Source: Sphingopyxis fribergensis
GTDB lineage: Bacteria; Pseudomonadota; Alphaproteobacteria; Sphingomonadales; Sphingomonadaceae
Length of the DNA stretch: 64,000 nucleotides
NCBI RefSeq assembly: GCF_000803645.1
Contig: NZ_CP009122.1
Coordinates: 1,402,501 to 1,466,500 of the forward strand
Reading direction: 5' to 3'
Below are positions 1 through 7,814 of the stretch, one piece after another. The notes beneath the pieces were generated by a model. It was not told the DNA's origin and did no database searches. It was given only the letters and a program-made list of their open reading frames with translations. Made by a program: the position numbers and the translations under genes. The stretch's first letter is position 1. Each line of letters starts with the position of its first letter.

Positions 1-1045
1 TGCGGCCATGCTCGAAGACGCCGGCGTCGGTGCCGAACGCGATCGGAACGCCCAGCGCCTTGGCGCGCGTAACAGCCTTGCCGACGTCGCCGAGCGTCAT
101 GCGCACCTTGTTTTCGACCGTTGGGGTGTAAATGCCCTTGCCGAGCCGCTCGCGTATCCCCTCGAACGCCATCAGCGTCGGGACGAGATAGGTGCCCTTG
201 GCTTTCATCACCTTCAGCGTCGCATCGTCGGCGAAGGTGCCATGTTCGATGCTGTCGATGCCCGCCGCCGCCGAAGAGGTGATGCCGCCCGCGCCATGGG
301 CATGCGCCATCACCTTCAGCCCCAGCGAGTGGGCGGTGTCGGCGATGCTTTGCAGCTCGGGGCTGGTGAAATGGCCTTCGAGGCCGCGCGCCTGCTGCGA
401 CAGGACGCCGCCGGTCGCGGTGATCTTGATGACGTCGGCGCCGGCGCGCGATGCCTTGCGCACCTTTTCGGCGCATTCGACCGCGCCCGTGCAGGTATAG
501 CCCTCATCGAGGACGGCATGGATATCCTCGCGAAAGCCCGTCACGTCGCCGTGCCCGCCGATGATCGATAGCGAAGGGCCGGCGGCGACGATGCGCGGGC
601 CTTCGATAAAGCCGTTCGCGGTGCCGCGGCGGAGCGAATATGCGGTATATTGCGCCGAACCGGCCTCGCGCACGGTCGTGAAGCCCGCGCGCAGCGTGAT
701 GCCGGCGTTCTTTGCGCCGACGACGACGCCCCATTCATTGGGATCGACGGCAGCGGCGCGATAATCGTCGCCGGGGTCGCCGGTCAGGTGGACGTGGAGG
801 TCGATGAGGCCCGGAAGTAGGGTCTTGTCGCCGAGGTCGACGATTTCGGCACCGGCGGGCGCTTCGGTGCGGCCGGGGGCGATCGAGGTGATGCGGTCGT
901 CGGTGATGGTGACGGTAGAGGGGCCTTGTGCAGGCTTGCTTGCGTCGGTGATGACGCGGCCGGCATAGACGATGGTGGTTTTCGCATATGCCGTCGTGCC
1001 GAGCAGCGTCAGCGTCGCGGCCGCGACCAGTCCCAATTTACGCAT
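1..1045 (-). CDS. Secreted amidohydrolase / imidazolonepropionase-like metal-dependent hydrolase (partial)
   Basis: The reading frame starts at the ATG at 1045 and runs off the left edge, so about 348 N-terminal residues are visible and the C-terminus is missing. It opens with a signal peptide (MRKLGLVAAATL...TTAYA), which indicates export to the periplasm. The metal-ligand motif of the amidohydrolase superfamily, DLHVHLTGDPG, follows about 65 residues in. Further on are DVIKITATGG (the usual metal-bridging Lys strand), HAHG and IEHGTFAD with metal-binding histidines, and GTDAGVFEHG at the edge. This order fits the family annotated as Xaa-Pro dipeptidases or imidazolonepropionase-like hydrolases, which often cleave dipeptides or cyclic amides. 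The substrate cannot be read from the sequence. No same-strand neighbour lies close upstream, so it may be transcribed alone. Confidence 0.85.
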   Translation of the reverse strand, partial: MRKLGLVAAATLTLLGTTAYAKTTIVYAGRVITDASKPAQGPSTVTITDDRITSIAPGRTEAPAGAEIVDLGDKTLLPGLIDLHVHLTGDPGDDYRAAAVDPNEWGVVVGAKNAGITLRAGFTTVREAGSAQYTAYSLRRGTANGFIEGPRIVAAGPSLSIIGGHGDVTGFREDIHAVLDEGYTCTGAVECAEKVRKASRAGADVIKITATGGVLSQQARGLEGHFTSPELQSIADTAHSLGLKVMAHAHGAGGITSSAAAGIDSIEHGTFADDATLKVMKAKGTYLVPTLMAFEGIRERLGKGIYTPTVENKVRMTLGDVGKAVTRAKALGVPIAFGTDAGVFEHGR

Positions 1046-1141
1046 GAAGTCTCCCCTGTCCGTTTCCGCCACCGTGGCGCGGCGGACGGGGGAGGGCAAG
1101 GGCGGAGTGGCGTTGCACGAAGTCCCTTGTCGGTGCGTCGG

Positions 1142-1258
1142 CGCTTAAGGCCACAAAAGCCCCGCATGCGGGCGTCGTTTTTGTGTCCTTTGCGGCTTTA
1201 AGGCGACAAAAGATACGCATGCGCCCGCGCAGAATGTCTCCTTTGTCGCTTTAAGAGC
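1142..1258. repeat. Two tandem degenerate palindromic units
   Basis: Two successive imperfect inverted repeats share a design. The first runs from CTTAAGGCCACAAAA to TTTTTGTGTCC...GGCTTTAAG around a GCATGC centre. The second runs from CTTTAAGGCGACAAAAG to CCTTTGTCGCTTTAAG, also around GCATGC. The arms overlap at about 1196-1202. They may be an intergenic repeat family or mRNA hairpins. No function can be assigned. Confidence 0.5.
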
Positions 1259-1383
1259 GGTTTGCGGAAGCCGACGATTTCAAACAGCGAAATCGAGGCT
1301 GGCACGGCGCGATAAAGTAGGACAGCGCTATTTTGTGGGTCGCCAATTTCCGCATTGGGGTGGGAAACGGCCATTCCCAATTT

Positions 1384-1455
1384 CGTCATTCCCGCGAAAG
1401 CGGGGACCCAGCGTGCTGACGTCGCAACTGGGTTCCCGCTTTCGCGGGAATGACG
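1384..1455. repeat. REP-like palindrome, family A, full copy
   Basis: The arms CGTCATTCCCGCGAAAGCGG and CCGCTTTCGCGGGAATGACG are inverted, with GGACCCA and TGGGTTC inside them and a short variable loop. A second full copy is at 40109-40187 and a lone right arm is at 52479-52505. All are intergenic. Confidence 0.85.
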
Positions 1456-1501
1456 AAGCAAGAAGTAGAACGGCAACTTCTGGTCGGTAGCGGTCGCCTC
1501 C

Positions 1502-1531
1502 AAAAAAAAAAGGGCCGGTCAAGCCGGCCCC
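1502..1531 (-). terminator. Rho-independent terminator of the RcnB-like gene
   Basis: Read on the minus strand, GGGGCCGG-CTTGA-CCGGCCC is followed by a run of ten T. It sits 30 bases past the stop codon of the gene ending at 1562. Confidence 0.9.
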
Positions 1532-1561
1532 TAGTTTGTCATCTGATAACCGAAAGGAATA

Positions 1562-2503
1562 TTACCAGAAGAAATCGTAGATCACGTCGATCACTTGGCC
1601 CGAATAGGTATCGACCAGAAGCGCGTCGTCATAATAGCGGATCCAACGCGTGCCGCCGTAGGCGGGCGGCAGGCGATAATAGCCGGGGTCGTTGATCCAG
1701 TAGCGCGAGCTATAGAAAAGCGAGTTCAGGCTGAAACCGATGCTGAAGCGCGTATATCCGTAACCGCGATACGGGTTGTAATAGCGCGGCATACGGTAAT
1801 GGCTGCGGTTCTGGTTGCGATAGCTGCGCCAGTCGTAGCGGCGGTCGTTCCGCCAATCGCGGTTCCAGCTGTGTCTGCGATTGTCGTTATACCGGCGATC
1901 GACGCGATTATTGTTGTTGCGGTCGTAGCGCCGGTCGAGCTGGCCGTCGCGGTTGCGATCATAGCGGCCGTCGCGCCGATCGATCCGATTGTTGTTGTTG
2001 CGATCCCAGCGGCGGTCGAGATCGCCGTTGCGATTGCGGTCGTAGCGGCGATCGACGCGGTTGTTGTCGTTGCGATCGTAACGCTGGTCGACCTGACCGT
2101 TGCGGTTGCGATCCCACTGGCGGTCGATGCGGCCGTCGCGGTTGCGATCATAGGTGCCGCCGCGCTGGCGTTGGGCCTGCTGAGCTTGGCGTTGCTGTGC
2201 CACACGCTGCTGATCGGCACCCCGCTGCTGCTGCCACTGCTGGCGTTGCGCCTGGCGCTGCTGGTTATTGCCGCGCTGCTGCGGGCGAACTTCGCTGCGC
2301 TGCTGGCGTTGGACCTGTGGCTGCTGGCGCTGAGCCCGCGCTTCGCCGCCACCGCGGCGTACTTCGGGGCCGCGCGGTCCGCGCTCCCCGCGGTCGCCGC
2401 GCGGCGCGATCTGGACCCGCTCGCCCGACGCCTGGGCGGCGGCCGGGGCAATGGGGGTCAGGATCGTTGCAGCGATCAGCAACCCTCCGAACATCTTCTT
2501 CAT
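1562..2503 (-). CDS. RcnB-like periplasmic protein with tandem DxNxDG repeats
   Basis: This 313-residue protein has an N-terminal signal peptide (MKKMFGGLLIAAT...APAAAQA) and is probably periplasmic. Residues about 30-115 are very rich in Arg and Gln. About seven tandem units of 11-13 residues follow, of the form DRNRDGxIDRR or DRNNNNRVDRR. These resemble the first nine positions of a calcium-binding EF-hand loop (D-x-N-x-D-G-x-x-D). The last 70-80 residues, rich in Tyr and Arg and ending in a predicted beta-strand pair (LVDTYSGQVIDVIYDFFW), look like the RcnB domain known from nickel/cobalt homeostasis proteins of Enterobacteria. The RcnB assignment rests on C-terminal pattern only. Metal or calcium binding is an inference from the repeat. 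Confidence 0.7.
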   Translation of the reverse strand: MKKMFGGLLIAATILTPIAPAAAQASGERVQIAPRGDRGERGPRGPEVRRGGGEARAQRQQPQVQRQQRSEVRPQQRGNNQQRQAQRQQWQQQRGADQQRVAQQRQAQQAQRQRGGTYDRNRDGRIDRQWDRNRNGQVDQRYDRNDNNRVDRRYDRNRNGDLDRRWDRNNNNRIDRRDGRYDRNRDGQLDRRYDRNNNNRVDRRYNDNRRHSWNRDWRNDRRYDWRSYRNQNRSHYRMPRYYNPYRGYGYTRFSIGFSLNSLFYSSRYWINDPGYYRLPPAYGGTRWIRYYDDALLVDTYSGQVIDVIYDFFW

Positions 2504-2636
2504 CTCGCCTTACTCCAACTCATGTCCCTTGTGCTGGAGATGCCAGCCGGGATGATGAGGTGATTCTTACTCTTTGCAAGATGATCGATGGCTGACCGCG
2601 TTGTTGCCTGCGGTTCAGCTAGATGAACGGCGATGT

Positions 2637-3182
2637 TCAGCTCCCCGGCGGCAAGCGGAGGGCCGGAACGGCGCGCGCGGCATCCTCGGGACGGATCCCC
2701 GGCGGCGGCGCGGCGGCGATGCGTTCCTCGCCGCGGATCACGCGTCCCGCGAGGCGGATCGCGGTGCGGATGCGCGGGTAAGTGCCGCAGCGGCAGATAT
2801 TGGTCATTGCCGCGTCGATGTCGGCGTCGGTCGGATTGCTGTTTGACCGAAGCAGCGCGGCGGCCGCCATGATCATCCCCGACTGGCAGAAACCGCATTG
2901 CGGCACCTGCTCGGCGACCCATGCCTGCTGGACCGGGTGGCTGCGATCGCGCGCCAGCCCCTCGATCGTCGTGACGAAGCGGCCCTCGCATTCGGCAATC
3001 GTGACCATGCAGCTGCGAATCGCCTCGCCGTCGATGTCGACGGTGCAGGCGCCGCACTCCCCCGTGCCGCAGCCATATTTGGTGCCCGTCAGGTTTGACG
3101 CGTCGCGCAGCGCCCACAGCAGGGGCGTTTCGGGTTCCATGCGATATTCGACCGGGCGGTCGTTGACCGAGAATCGCGTCAT
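2637..3182 (-). CDS. (2Fe-2S)-binding small subunit of a xanthine-dehydrogenase-type oxidoreductase
   Basis: The 181-residue protein has the two-domain layout of small subunits such as IorA (isoquinoline 1-oxidoreductase) and CoxS. A plant-type ferredoxin cluster motif, GCGTGECGACTV, lies at about residues 38-49, with a further Cys at about 58. The C-terminal four-helix cluster domain has CGFCQSGM (about 96-103) and CRCGTYPRI (about 130-138). Such subunits pass electrons from a molybdopterin-binding large subunit. No large subunit is encoded on either side, which is unusual. The next gene upstream on the strand, 27 bases away, is a class II aldolase-like gene and may share the transcript. The family call is firm; the substrate is unknown. 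Confidence 0.88.
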   Translation of the reverse strand: MTRFSVNDRPVEYRMEPETPLLWALRDASNLTGTKYGCGTGECGACTVDIDGEAIRSCMVTIAECEGRFVTTIEGLARDRSHPVQQAWVAEQVPQCGFCQSGMIMAAAALLRSNSNPTDADIDAAMTNICRCGTYPRIRTAIRLAGRVIRGEERIAAAPPPGIRPEDAARAVPALRLPPGS

Positions 3183-3209
3183 GCGGTTCCTGTTAGCTGA
3201 GCAGCCAGA

Positions 3210-3974
3210 TTAGTCACGCCAGCTCGTGTCGATCTTGTCGACCTTGCGCACCATTGCGTCGAATTCGGCCTTGCCGGCTTGTCCGGGGATCGACGCCATG
3301 AACAGGTCGCGCTGGTGGACCGCGATCACCTCTTGCGGGACGGTGATCGGCTGGCCCATGCTCATCGTCGCCATCTGGATCTCGCACGCGCGCTGGAGCG
3401 CCCAATATTTGATGAAGGCTTCGGTCAGCGTCTTGCCCATCACGACAGGGCCGTGGTTCTTGAGCATCAGGATACGCTTGTCGCCAAGGTTCTCGACAAG
3501 ACGCTCACCCTCTTCCTCGCGCACCGTAACACCCTCGAAATCATGGTAAGCGAGCTGGCCGGCGAAGTTGCAGGCGTAGAAATTCACGGGTTGCAGCCCG
3601 CCTTCGAGCGCGCAAACCGCGACCGTGGCGGTCGTGTGCGTGTGGATGATCGCATGCGCGTCGGGCAGGACGCGGTGGAACAGGCTGTGCTGGACAAAGC
3701 CCGCCTTGTTGACGTGCCAGGGATTATCCTCGTCGACCTTGTTGCCATCGATGTCGATCTTGATCAGGTTCGACGCCGAAACCTCGCTGAAATGCAGGCC
3801 ATAGGGGTTGATCAGGAAGGCACCGTCTTCGTCGGGCACCTTCACCGTGATATGGTTGAAGATCATCTCGTCCCAGCCCATCATCGCGAAGATGCGGTAG
3901 CAAGCGGCAAGTTCCTGCCGCGCCGTCCATTCGGCTTCGCTATATTTGCTGTTGCGCTTGAGCTGGGTCGCCAT
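3210..3974 (-). CDS. Class II aldolase/adducin family protein
   Basis: The 254-residue protein matches the class II aldolase/adducin fold that includes L-fuculose-phosphate aldolase and ribulose-phosphate 4-epimerase. The motif HAIIHTHTTATV carries the zinc-binding HTH pair, and a further conserved His lies in LMLKNHGPVVMG. FNHITVKVPD near residue 40 is the usual substrate-loop region. There is no signal peptide, so it is cytoplasmic. Members with this length and style are often annotated only as class II aldolases, because many are not sugar-phosphate enzymes. It probably shares a transcript with the [2Fe-2S] subunit gene 27 bases downstream. The exact reaction cannot be inferred. Confidence 0.88.
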   Translation of the reverse strand: MATQLKRNSKYSEAEWTARQELAACYRIFAMMGWDEMIFNHITVKVPDEDGAFLINPYGLHFSEVSASNLIKIDIDGNKVDEDNPWHVNKAGFVQHSLFHRVLPDAHAIIHTHTTATVAVCALEGGLQPVNFYACNFAGQLAYHDFEGVTVREEEGERLVENLGDKRILMLKNHGPVVMGKTLTEAFIKYWALQRACEIQMATMSMGQPITVPQEVIAVHQRDLFMASIPGQAGKAEFDAMVRKVDKIDTSWRD

Positions 3975-4251
3975 GGCCTGTCCCTCATTATGATGTTAGT
4001 TTCGTCCTGCTACCTATGCCATAAGGATGGGGCGGCGCACAATCCCGCGAGCGGGCAGGCGGTGGGATAGCGGGGCAGGCGCAGTTTACCGCGCAGGGGC
4101 TTGCATTTTGCCGCGAATCCTTTTAGTGGCCCAGCCATCGGAACGTCGCGGGTTCGCGGCGCTTCTCTTATTGCCCTTATATCGGCGATTTTTGGCGGAC
4201 CGGATGGCCGGTCGCCATTCATCGTTGGACGAACCGGAGACGACACGGCGT

Positions 4252-4458
4252 ATGCAGATCATCGTTCGCGACAATAATGTCGACCAGGCCCTTCGCGCGC
4301 TCAAGAAGAAGCTGCAGCGTGAGGGCGTGTATCGCGAAATGAAGCTGCGCCGTCATTACGAGAAGCCCAGCGAAAAGCGCGCGCGTGAGCACGCTGCCGC
4401 TGTTCGCCGCGCCCGCAAGATGGAGCGCAAGCGGATGGAACGCGACGGGATCAAGTAA
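4252..4458 (+). CDS. rpsU: 30S ribosomal protein S21
   Basis: The 68-residue, Lys/Arg-rich protein begins [20 protein letters not shown] and continues with [20 protein letters not shown], the signature of bacterial S21. The alphaproteobacterial C-terminus ends in [15 protein letters not shown]21 binds the 30S platform and helps initiation at the Shine-Dalgarno helix. The ATG at 4252 follows a GGAGA at 4236-4240 and is the natural start. Longer upstream extensions of the frame have no family similarity. The gene stands alone and has its own terminator at 4491-4522. Confidence 0.97.
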   Translation: MQIIVRDNNVDQALRALKKKLQREGVYREMKLRRHYEKPSEKRAREHAAAVRRARKMERKRMERDGIK

Positions 4459-4490
4459 GACCAACTCCCGTTCGGGATGCTGATTGAGAA

Positions 4491-4522
4491 AAGGGCGCTG
4501 CGGCAACGCGGCGCCCTTTTTC
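4491..4522 (+). terminator. Intrinsic terminator of rpsU
   Basis: The stem AAGGGCGC-TGCGGCAACGCG-GCGCCC is followed by TTTTT and lies 32 bases after the rpsU stop. Confidence 0.9.
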
Positions 4523-4538
4523 GTTCCCATCCTTCTTT

Positions 4539-4615
4539 CGTCATTGCGAGCGAAGCGAAGCAATCCAGAGCGGTTTACGGAAGCTCTGGATTGCTTCGCT
4601 TCGCTCGCAATGACG
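4539..4615. repeat. REP-like palindrome, family B, perfect 32-bp arms
   Basis: The left arm (4539-4570) begins CGTCATTGCGAGCGAAGCG. The right arm (4584-4615) is its exact reverse complement over 32 bases, with a 13-base loop. A diverged copy is at 7710-7807. It lies between rpsU and the FKBP gene. Confidence 0.9.
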
Positions 4616-4717
4616 GGGTGGCGGCGATCAACTTCTCTCTGGACCGCCCGGCGCCGCACCGCCTATAGGCCTCGCCAACATTTGCGCCCGCGGGCGCCTG
4701 CGGAAGGATCAGCAGAC

Positions 4718-5272
4718 ATGAGCGTAACGACGGTTCCATTGCGTCCGGTGAGCAAGGGCGGCCTGTGGCTGATGTGGTTCGGCCTTGCGGCGCTGCTCGT
4801 CGCGGGCGCGGCCTTTGCGTGGCACATGACCCCGCGCATCGGGTTCGAGGTCGTCAAGGAAGGCACCGGCGCAAGCCCGACCAAGGCCGACGTCGTGCTG
4901 GTCAAATATGAAGGCAAGCTCGACGACGGGACGGTGTTCGACGCCAATGAACAGGCGCCGATGCAGGTTGCACAGGTCGTTCCGGGCTTTTCGGAGGCGC
5001 TGACCCGCATGAAAAAGGGCGGCGAGTACAAGATCACGATCCCCGCACAGCTGGGCTATGGCGACCGCGCGGTCGGTCCGATCCCGGCGGGCAGCACGCT
5101 TCATTTCAACGTGACCTTGCTCGACTTCCGCTCGGAAGCCGAGGTTCGCGCGATGCAGCAGCAGATGCAGCAACAGCAGCAGATGATGCAGCAGCAACAG
5201 ATGCAGGGCGGCCCGGGTGGCGCTCCCGGTGGTCCGGGCGGTCCGCCGCCGGGGATACCGCCGCAGCAATAA
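4718..5272 (+). CDS. Membrane-anchored FKBP-type peptidyl-prolyl cis-trans isomerase
   Basis: The 184-residue protein starts at the ATG at 4718, preceded by GGAAGGA. Residues about 14-33 form one membrane segment (GGLWLMWFGLAALLVAGAAFAW). The rest is therefore probably a periplasmic FKBP domain, residues about 45-142. Typical FKBP motifs are visible: VLVKYEGKLDDGTVFDA, VVPGFSEAL, GGEYKITIPAQLGYGDRA, and IPAGSTLHFNVTLLDF at the end of the domain. The tail is Gln/Met-rich (QQQMQQQQQMMQQQQ), followed by a Gly/Pro-rich run. Such tails are common in low-complexity secreted proteins and have no known function. It is expected to speed proline isomerisation during folding of exported proteins. Confidence 0.92.
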   Translation: MSVTTVPLRPVSKGGLWLMWFGLAALLVAGAAFAWHMTPRIGFEVVKEGTGASPTKADVVLVKYEGKLDDGTVFDANEQAPMQVAQVVPGFSEALTRMKKGGEYKITIPAQLGYGDRAVGPIPAGSTLHFNVTLLDFRSEAEVRAMQQQMQQQQQMMQQQQMQGGPGGAPGGPGGPPPGIPPQQ

Positions 5273-5296
5273 GCGAGCGGTCGCTACGAAACAGAA

Positions 5297-5329
5297 GCGG
5301 CGGTGGGCTCAGGTGCCCGCCGCCGTTTT
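5297..5329. terminator. Bidirectional terminator between the FKBP and AI-2E transporter genes
   Basis: The stem GCGGCGGTGGGC / GCCCGCCGCCG has a 6-base loop and is followed by TTTTCG on the plus strand. It sits in the gap after the FKBP stop and overlaps the last codons of the convergent transporter gene. Confidence 0.75.
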
Positions 5330-6430
5330 CGTTTTGGCACCGTCGGCGTTGCGTTCGGCCTCGCGTTCGAGTGCGACCTTGATCATCGCGACGATCGGAT
5401 CGGCGAGAAACAGCCCCATGAGGCCGAGCAGTGCGCCGAACAATATCTGCGCGCCGAGGACGAGCGCGGGGGCAAGGTCGACCGTTTTCTTCGCGACCAT
5501 CGGGACGATCAGATAGCCATCGACGGTCTGGACGATGAAATAGATGGCGATCGCCCAGAGGCCGGTGTCGGTGCCCGCCGAAAATCCGACGAGGACGAGC
5601 AGCACGCCCGACACGATCGCGCCGATATTGGGGATGAAGGCGAGCAGGCCGGTGAGGAGGCCCATCAGGGCCGCCATCGGAATTCCTACCGCCATACAAG
5701 CGAGCCACGTTCCGATGCCTTCGACCAGCATGCCGAGCAGGCGGCCGGCCATCAGGCGGCGGAGCGTGAAGCCCATGCGCGCGGTGGTGATATAGAAATT
5801 CTCGCGCGACTTCATCGGCAGCATCCACGCGACGCCGCGTTCGTACAGCCGCGGCTCAATCGCGATGAAGATGCCGAGGACGAGGATCATGACGAGGCTG
5901 GTGAGGCCGCCGAGCACCGATCCCACCGCTGCGGTCACGCGGCCGAAGGTGCCGGCAAAATTGTCCGAGATGGTCTTTGTGTCGAGCTGGAAATTGCCCA
6001 TGCCATGGTCGCTTGCCCATGCCGCCAGGCGCTCGATCTGACCCATGACAACCGTTTGCAGCGTCGCGGCCTGATCGGCGATTTGCGAACCCGCGAACAT
6101 GGCGGTCCAGACCATGAAGACGAGCAGCGACAAGCAAACGATCAGCAGCCGCCACCCGCGCGCGATCGGAAGAATGCGGCCTAGCAATCGCGTTCCGCCA
6201 TCGAGCATGGATGCCATCACGATCCCGGCGAATATCAGCAAGATCGGCTGGATGAGAATGATGCACAAGCCGATCAGTAACGCGAGGCCGAGCCATACGC
6301 CGGCCTTCAGCAACTCGGTCCTGACTGGCTGGCTACGGATTTCGGTAGGGCCGGGGGCCTCGGTATGGGCTTCCGCCTTCGCGGCGGCAGTGGCGGCGCG
6401 CGTTCCGGTTGTCTTCCTTGTCGCCGCCAT
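5309..6430 (-). CDS. AI-2E family (PerM/TqsA-type) transporter
   Basis: The 373-residue integral membrane protein has a hydrophilic Ala/Thr/Lys-rich N-terminus of about 45 residues. Paired membrane segments follow (WLGLALLIGLCIILIQPILLIFAGIVMASML and WRLLIVCLSLLVFMVWTAMF). A soluble central region with EPRLYERGVAWMLP comes next, and then the C-terminal block of helices (GIGTWLACMAVGIPMAALMGLLTGLLAFIPNIGAIVSG...), which is the PerM/AI-2E signature. Family members export signalling molecules or ions such as AI-2 or Na+, and no substrate can be chosen here. The gene begins 17 bases after the lepB stop and is probably the last gene of the pyrE-pdxJ-acpS-lepB transcript. Confidence 0.9.
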   Translation of the reverse strand: MAATRKTTGTRAATAAAKAEAHTEAPGPTEIRSQPVRTELLKAGVWLGLALLIGLCIILIQPILLIFAGIVMASMLDGGTRLLGRILPIARGWRLLIVCLSLLVFMVWTAMFAGSQIADQAATLQTVVMGQIERLAAWASDHGMGNFQLDTKTISDNFAGTFGRVTAAVGSVLGGLTSLVMILVLGIFIAIEPRLYERGVAWMLPMKSRENFYITTARMGFTLRRLMAGRLLGMLVEGIGTWLACMAVGIPMAALMGLLTGLLAFIPNIGAIVSGVLLVLVGFSAGTDTGLWAIAIYFIVQTVDGYLIVPMVAKKTVDLAPALVLGAQILFGALLGLMGLFLADPIVAMIKVALEREAERNADGAKTKTAAGT

Positions 6431-6447
6431 GTCTTTTCCCCGTCGTG

Positions 6448-7284
6448 TTAGTTGCCCTGACGCGCGGGCCGGAGGTCGGTTCCCGCGCGTCCCGATCTGA
6501 GGGCACTAAACCAGCTCAATGGGTTATACCACTCGGCGGTTCCATCGGTCGAAAAACTGATGATCTCGGCGCGTCCGGCGATGGCGTCGAAGGGGACGGG
6601 TCCGCCGAGGCCCTTTTGGTTGGTGCCGACGCGGCTGTCGGCGCTGCCGTCGCGGTTGTCGCCCATCAGGAAGACGTGATCGGCGGGCACGGTGATCGGG
6701 CCATAATCATCGGTCGAATAGCCGGGCCCCATGTCGATGGTGTCGAAGGTCGCGCCGCCGGGCAGCGTTTCACGCACGATAGGGAGTTCAAGCATCTCCT
6801 TGCCGCTTGCGTCCCTGGTGACGAAGCGGAACAGGCTGCTGTCGGGGCCAGGGGTGTTGAGATCGACCGGGATTGCCAGCATCGGCTGAACCTCACGCTT
6901 CACCGGCTTGCCGTTGATGCTGAGTTCGCCGCCCCGCAGCTGGATTGTGTCGCCCGGCAGACCGATCACGCGCTTGATATAGTCGATCCGCGTCACCGGA
7001 TGTTCGAGCACGACGATATCGCCGCGTTCGGGGAGTTTGCCGAACAGTCGGCCCTCGACCTTGGGCGCGAGGTGGAAACTGACCGACGAATAGGACCAGC
7101 CATAAGGATATTTGCTGACGATCAGCCGGTCGCCGTTGCGCAGCGCCGGCATCATCGAATCGGACGGGATATAGAAAGGCTTGGCGATGCAGCTGTGGAT
7201 GCCGAGCACGAGCAGCAGGATCACCACGATATCGCGGATCAGCTTGCCCCAGCTTTCGTCACCCTTTGCCTTCGTTTTGGCCAT
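6448..7284 (-). CDS. lepB: Signal peptidase I
   Basis: The 278-residue protein cleaves signal peptides of exported proteins at the outer face of the inner membrane. One N-terminal membrane anchor (about residues 16-33) precedes the catalytic serine in IPSDSMMPAL (S43) and the catalytic lysine in DYIKRVIGLPGD (K104). The conserved box GDNRDGSADSR lies near residue 210. I chose the ATG at 7284 because it lies 7 bases after the acpS stop and follows AAGGA. The frame extends 12 codons further upstream into acpS without similarity. It sits in the pyrE-pdxJ-acpS-lepB order usual for this order of bacteria. Confidence 0.96.
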   Translation of the reverse strand: MAKTKAKGDESWGKLIRDIVVILLLVLGIHSCIAKPFYIPSDSMMPALRNGDRLIVSKYPYGWSYSSVSFHLAPKVEGRLFGKLPERGDIVVLEHPVTRIDYIKRVIGLPGDTIQLRGGELSINGKPVKREVQPMLAIPVDLNTPGPDSSLFRFVTRDASGKEMLELPIVRETLPGGATFDTIDMGPGYSTDDYGPITVPADHVFLMGDNRDGSADSRVGTNQKGLGGPVPFDAIAGRAEIISFSTDGTAEWYNPLSWFSALRSGRAGTDLRPARQGN

Positions 7285-7291
7285 ATCTATG

Positions 7292-7693
7292 TCAGTCCTT
7301 GATTGCTTCGATGATGACAAAAGCCTGCGCCCAGGGGTGGTCGTCGGTCAGCGTCAGATGGATATGCGCGCTGTGGCCCGCCGGGATCATCTGCGCGAGG
7401 CGTGCGGCGGCGCCGCCGGTCAGCGCGAGCGTCGGCGCGCCCGAGGGGGCGTTGACGACGCCGATGTCCTTCATGAACACGCCGTGCTTGAAGCCGGTGC
7501 CGACGGCTTTCGAGAAAGCTTCCTTCGCGGCGAAGCGCTTGGCGTAGGTGCCCGCGCGGGTGAACGGCCGCCGCGCGGCCTTGGCGCGCTCGATATCGGT
7601 AAAGACGCGCTTTTCGAACCGCTCGCCGAACCGGTCGAGCGAATTCTGAATGCGCTCGATATTGCAGAGGTCGGAACCGAGGCCGATGATCAT
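7292..7693 (-). CDS. acpS: Holo-[acyl-carrier-protein] synthase
   Basis: The 133-residue protein transfers 4'-phosphopantetheine from CoA to the serine of acyl carrier protein. The start [15 protein letters not shown] has the magnesium-binding Asp (D8), and [15 protein letters not shown] has the second metal ligand Glu and catalytic Lys. The end, [20 protein letters not shown], is the usual C-terminal strand region. Length and motif spacing are normal. It is followed 7 bases later by lepB and preceded by pdxJ, with a family B palindrome in the gap of about 120 bases. Confidence 0.96.
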   Translation of the reverse strand: MIIGLGSDLCNIERIQNSLDRFGERFEKRVFTDIERAKAARRPFTRAGTYAKRFAAKEAFSKAVGTGFKHGVFMKDIGVVNAPSGAPTLALTGGAAARLAQMIPAGHSAHIHLTLTDDHPWAQAFVIIEAIKD

Positions 7694-7709
7694 GCCAAAC
7701 CCCTCGGGC

Positions 7710-7807
7710 CGTCATTGCGAGGAGCCGAAGGCGACGCTGCAATCTCCAGCCATCGCCCTCTCGCAATACCGAAGGCTGGAGATTGCTTCGCTTCGCTCGC
7801 AATGACG
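7710..7807. repeat. REP-like palindrome, family B, diverged copy
   Basis: The left end CGTCATTGCGAGG and the right end GCTTCGCTCGCAATGACG pair, as do CTCCAGCC and GGCTGGAG inside. The left arm has diverged from the perfect copy at 4539-4615. It lies between acpS and pdxJ inside an apparent operon, so it would be transcribed as a hairpin. Confidence 0.8.
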
Positions 7808-7814
7808 AAATTCT

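Larger units (their letters stand above)
1046..1561. other. Gene-free intergenic stretch with palindromes
   Basis: This 516-base gap between two minus-strand genes holds no convincing reading frame. It contains two tandem degenerate palindromes (about 1142-1258), one full sphingomonad-type REP palindrome (1384-1455) and the terminator of the RcnB-like gene (1502-1531). The amidohydrolase promoter must lie in the part nearest 1046. Confidence 0.7.

Noticed and set aside
1595..2563. Hydrophobic 322-codon plus-strand frame opposite the RcnB-like gene
   Set aside because: It is rich in Val/Ala/Ile because the Asp/Arg/Asn repeats on the other strand read that way. It has no start context, and the minus-strand gene has a leader, a domain and a terminator.
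5159..5205. CAG-rich tract in the FKBP gene as a possible microsatellite or slippage site
   Set aside because: It is in frame and imperfect, coding for Gln/Met, so it looks like a low-complexity tail rather than a phase-variation tract.
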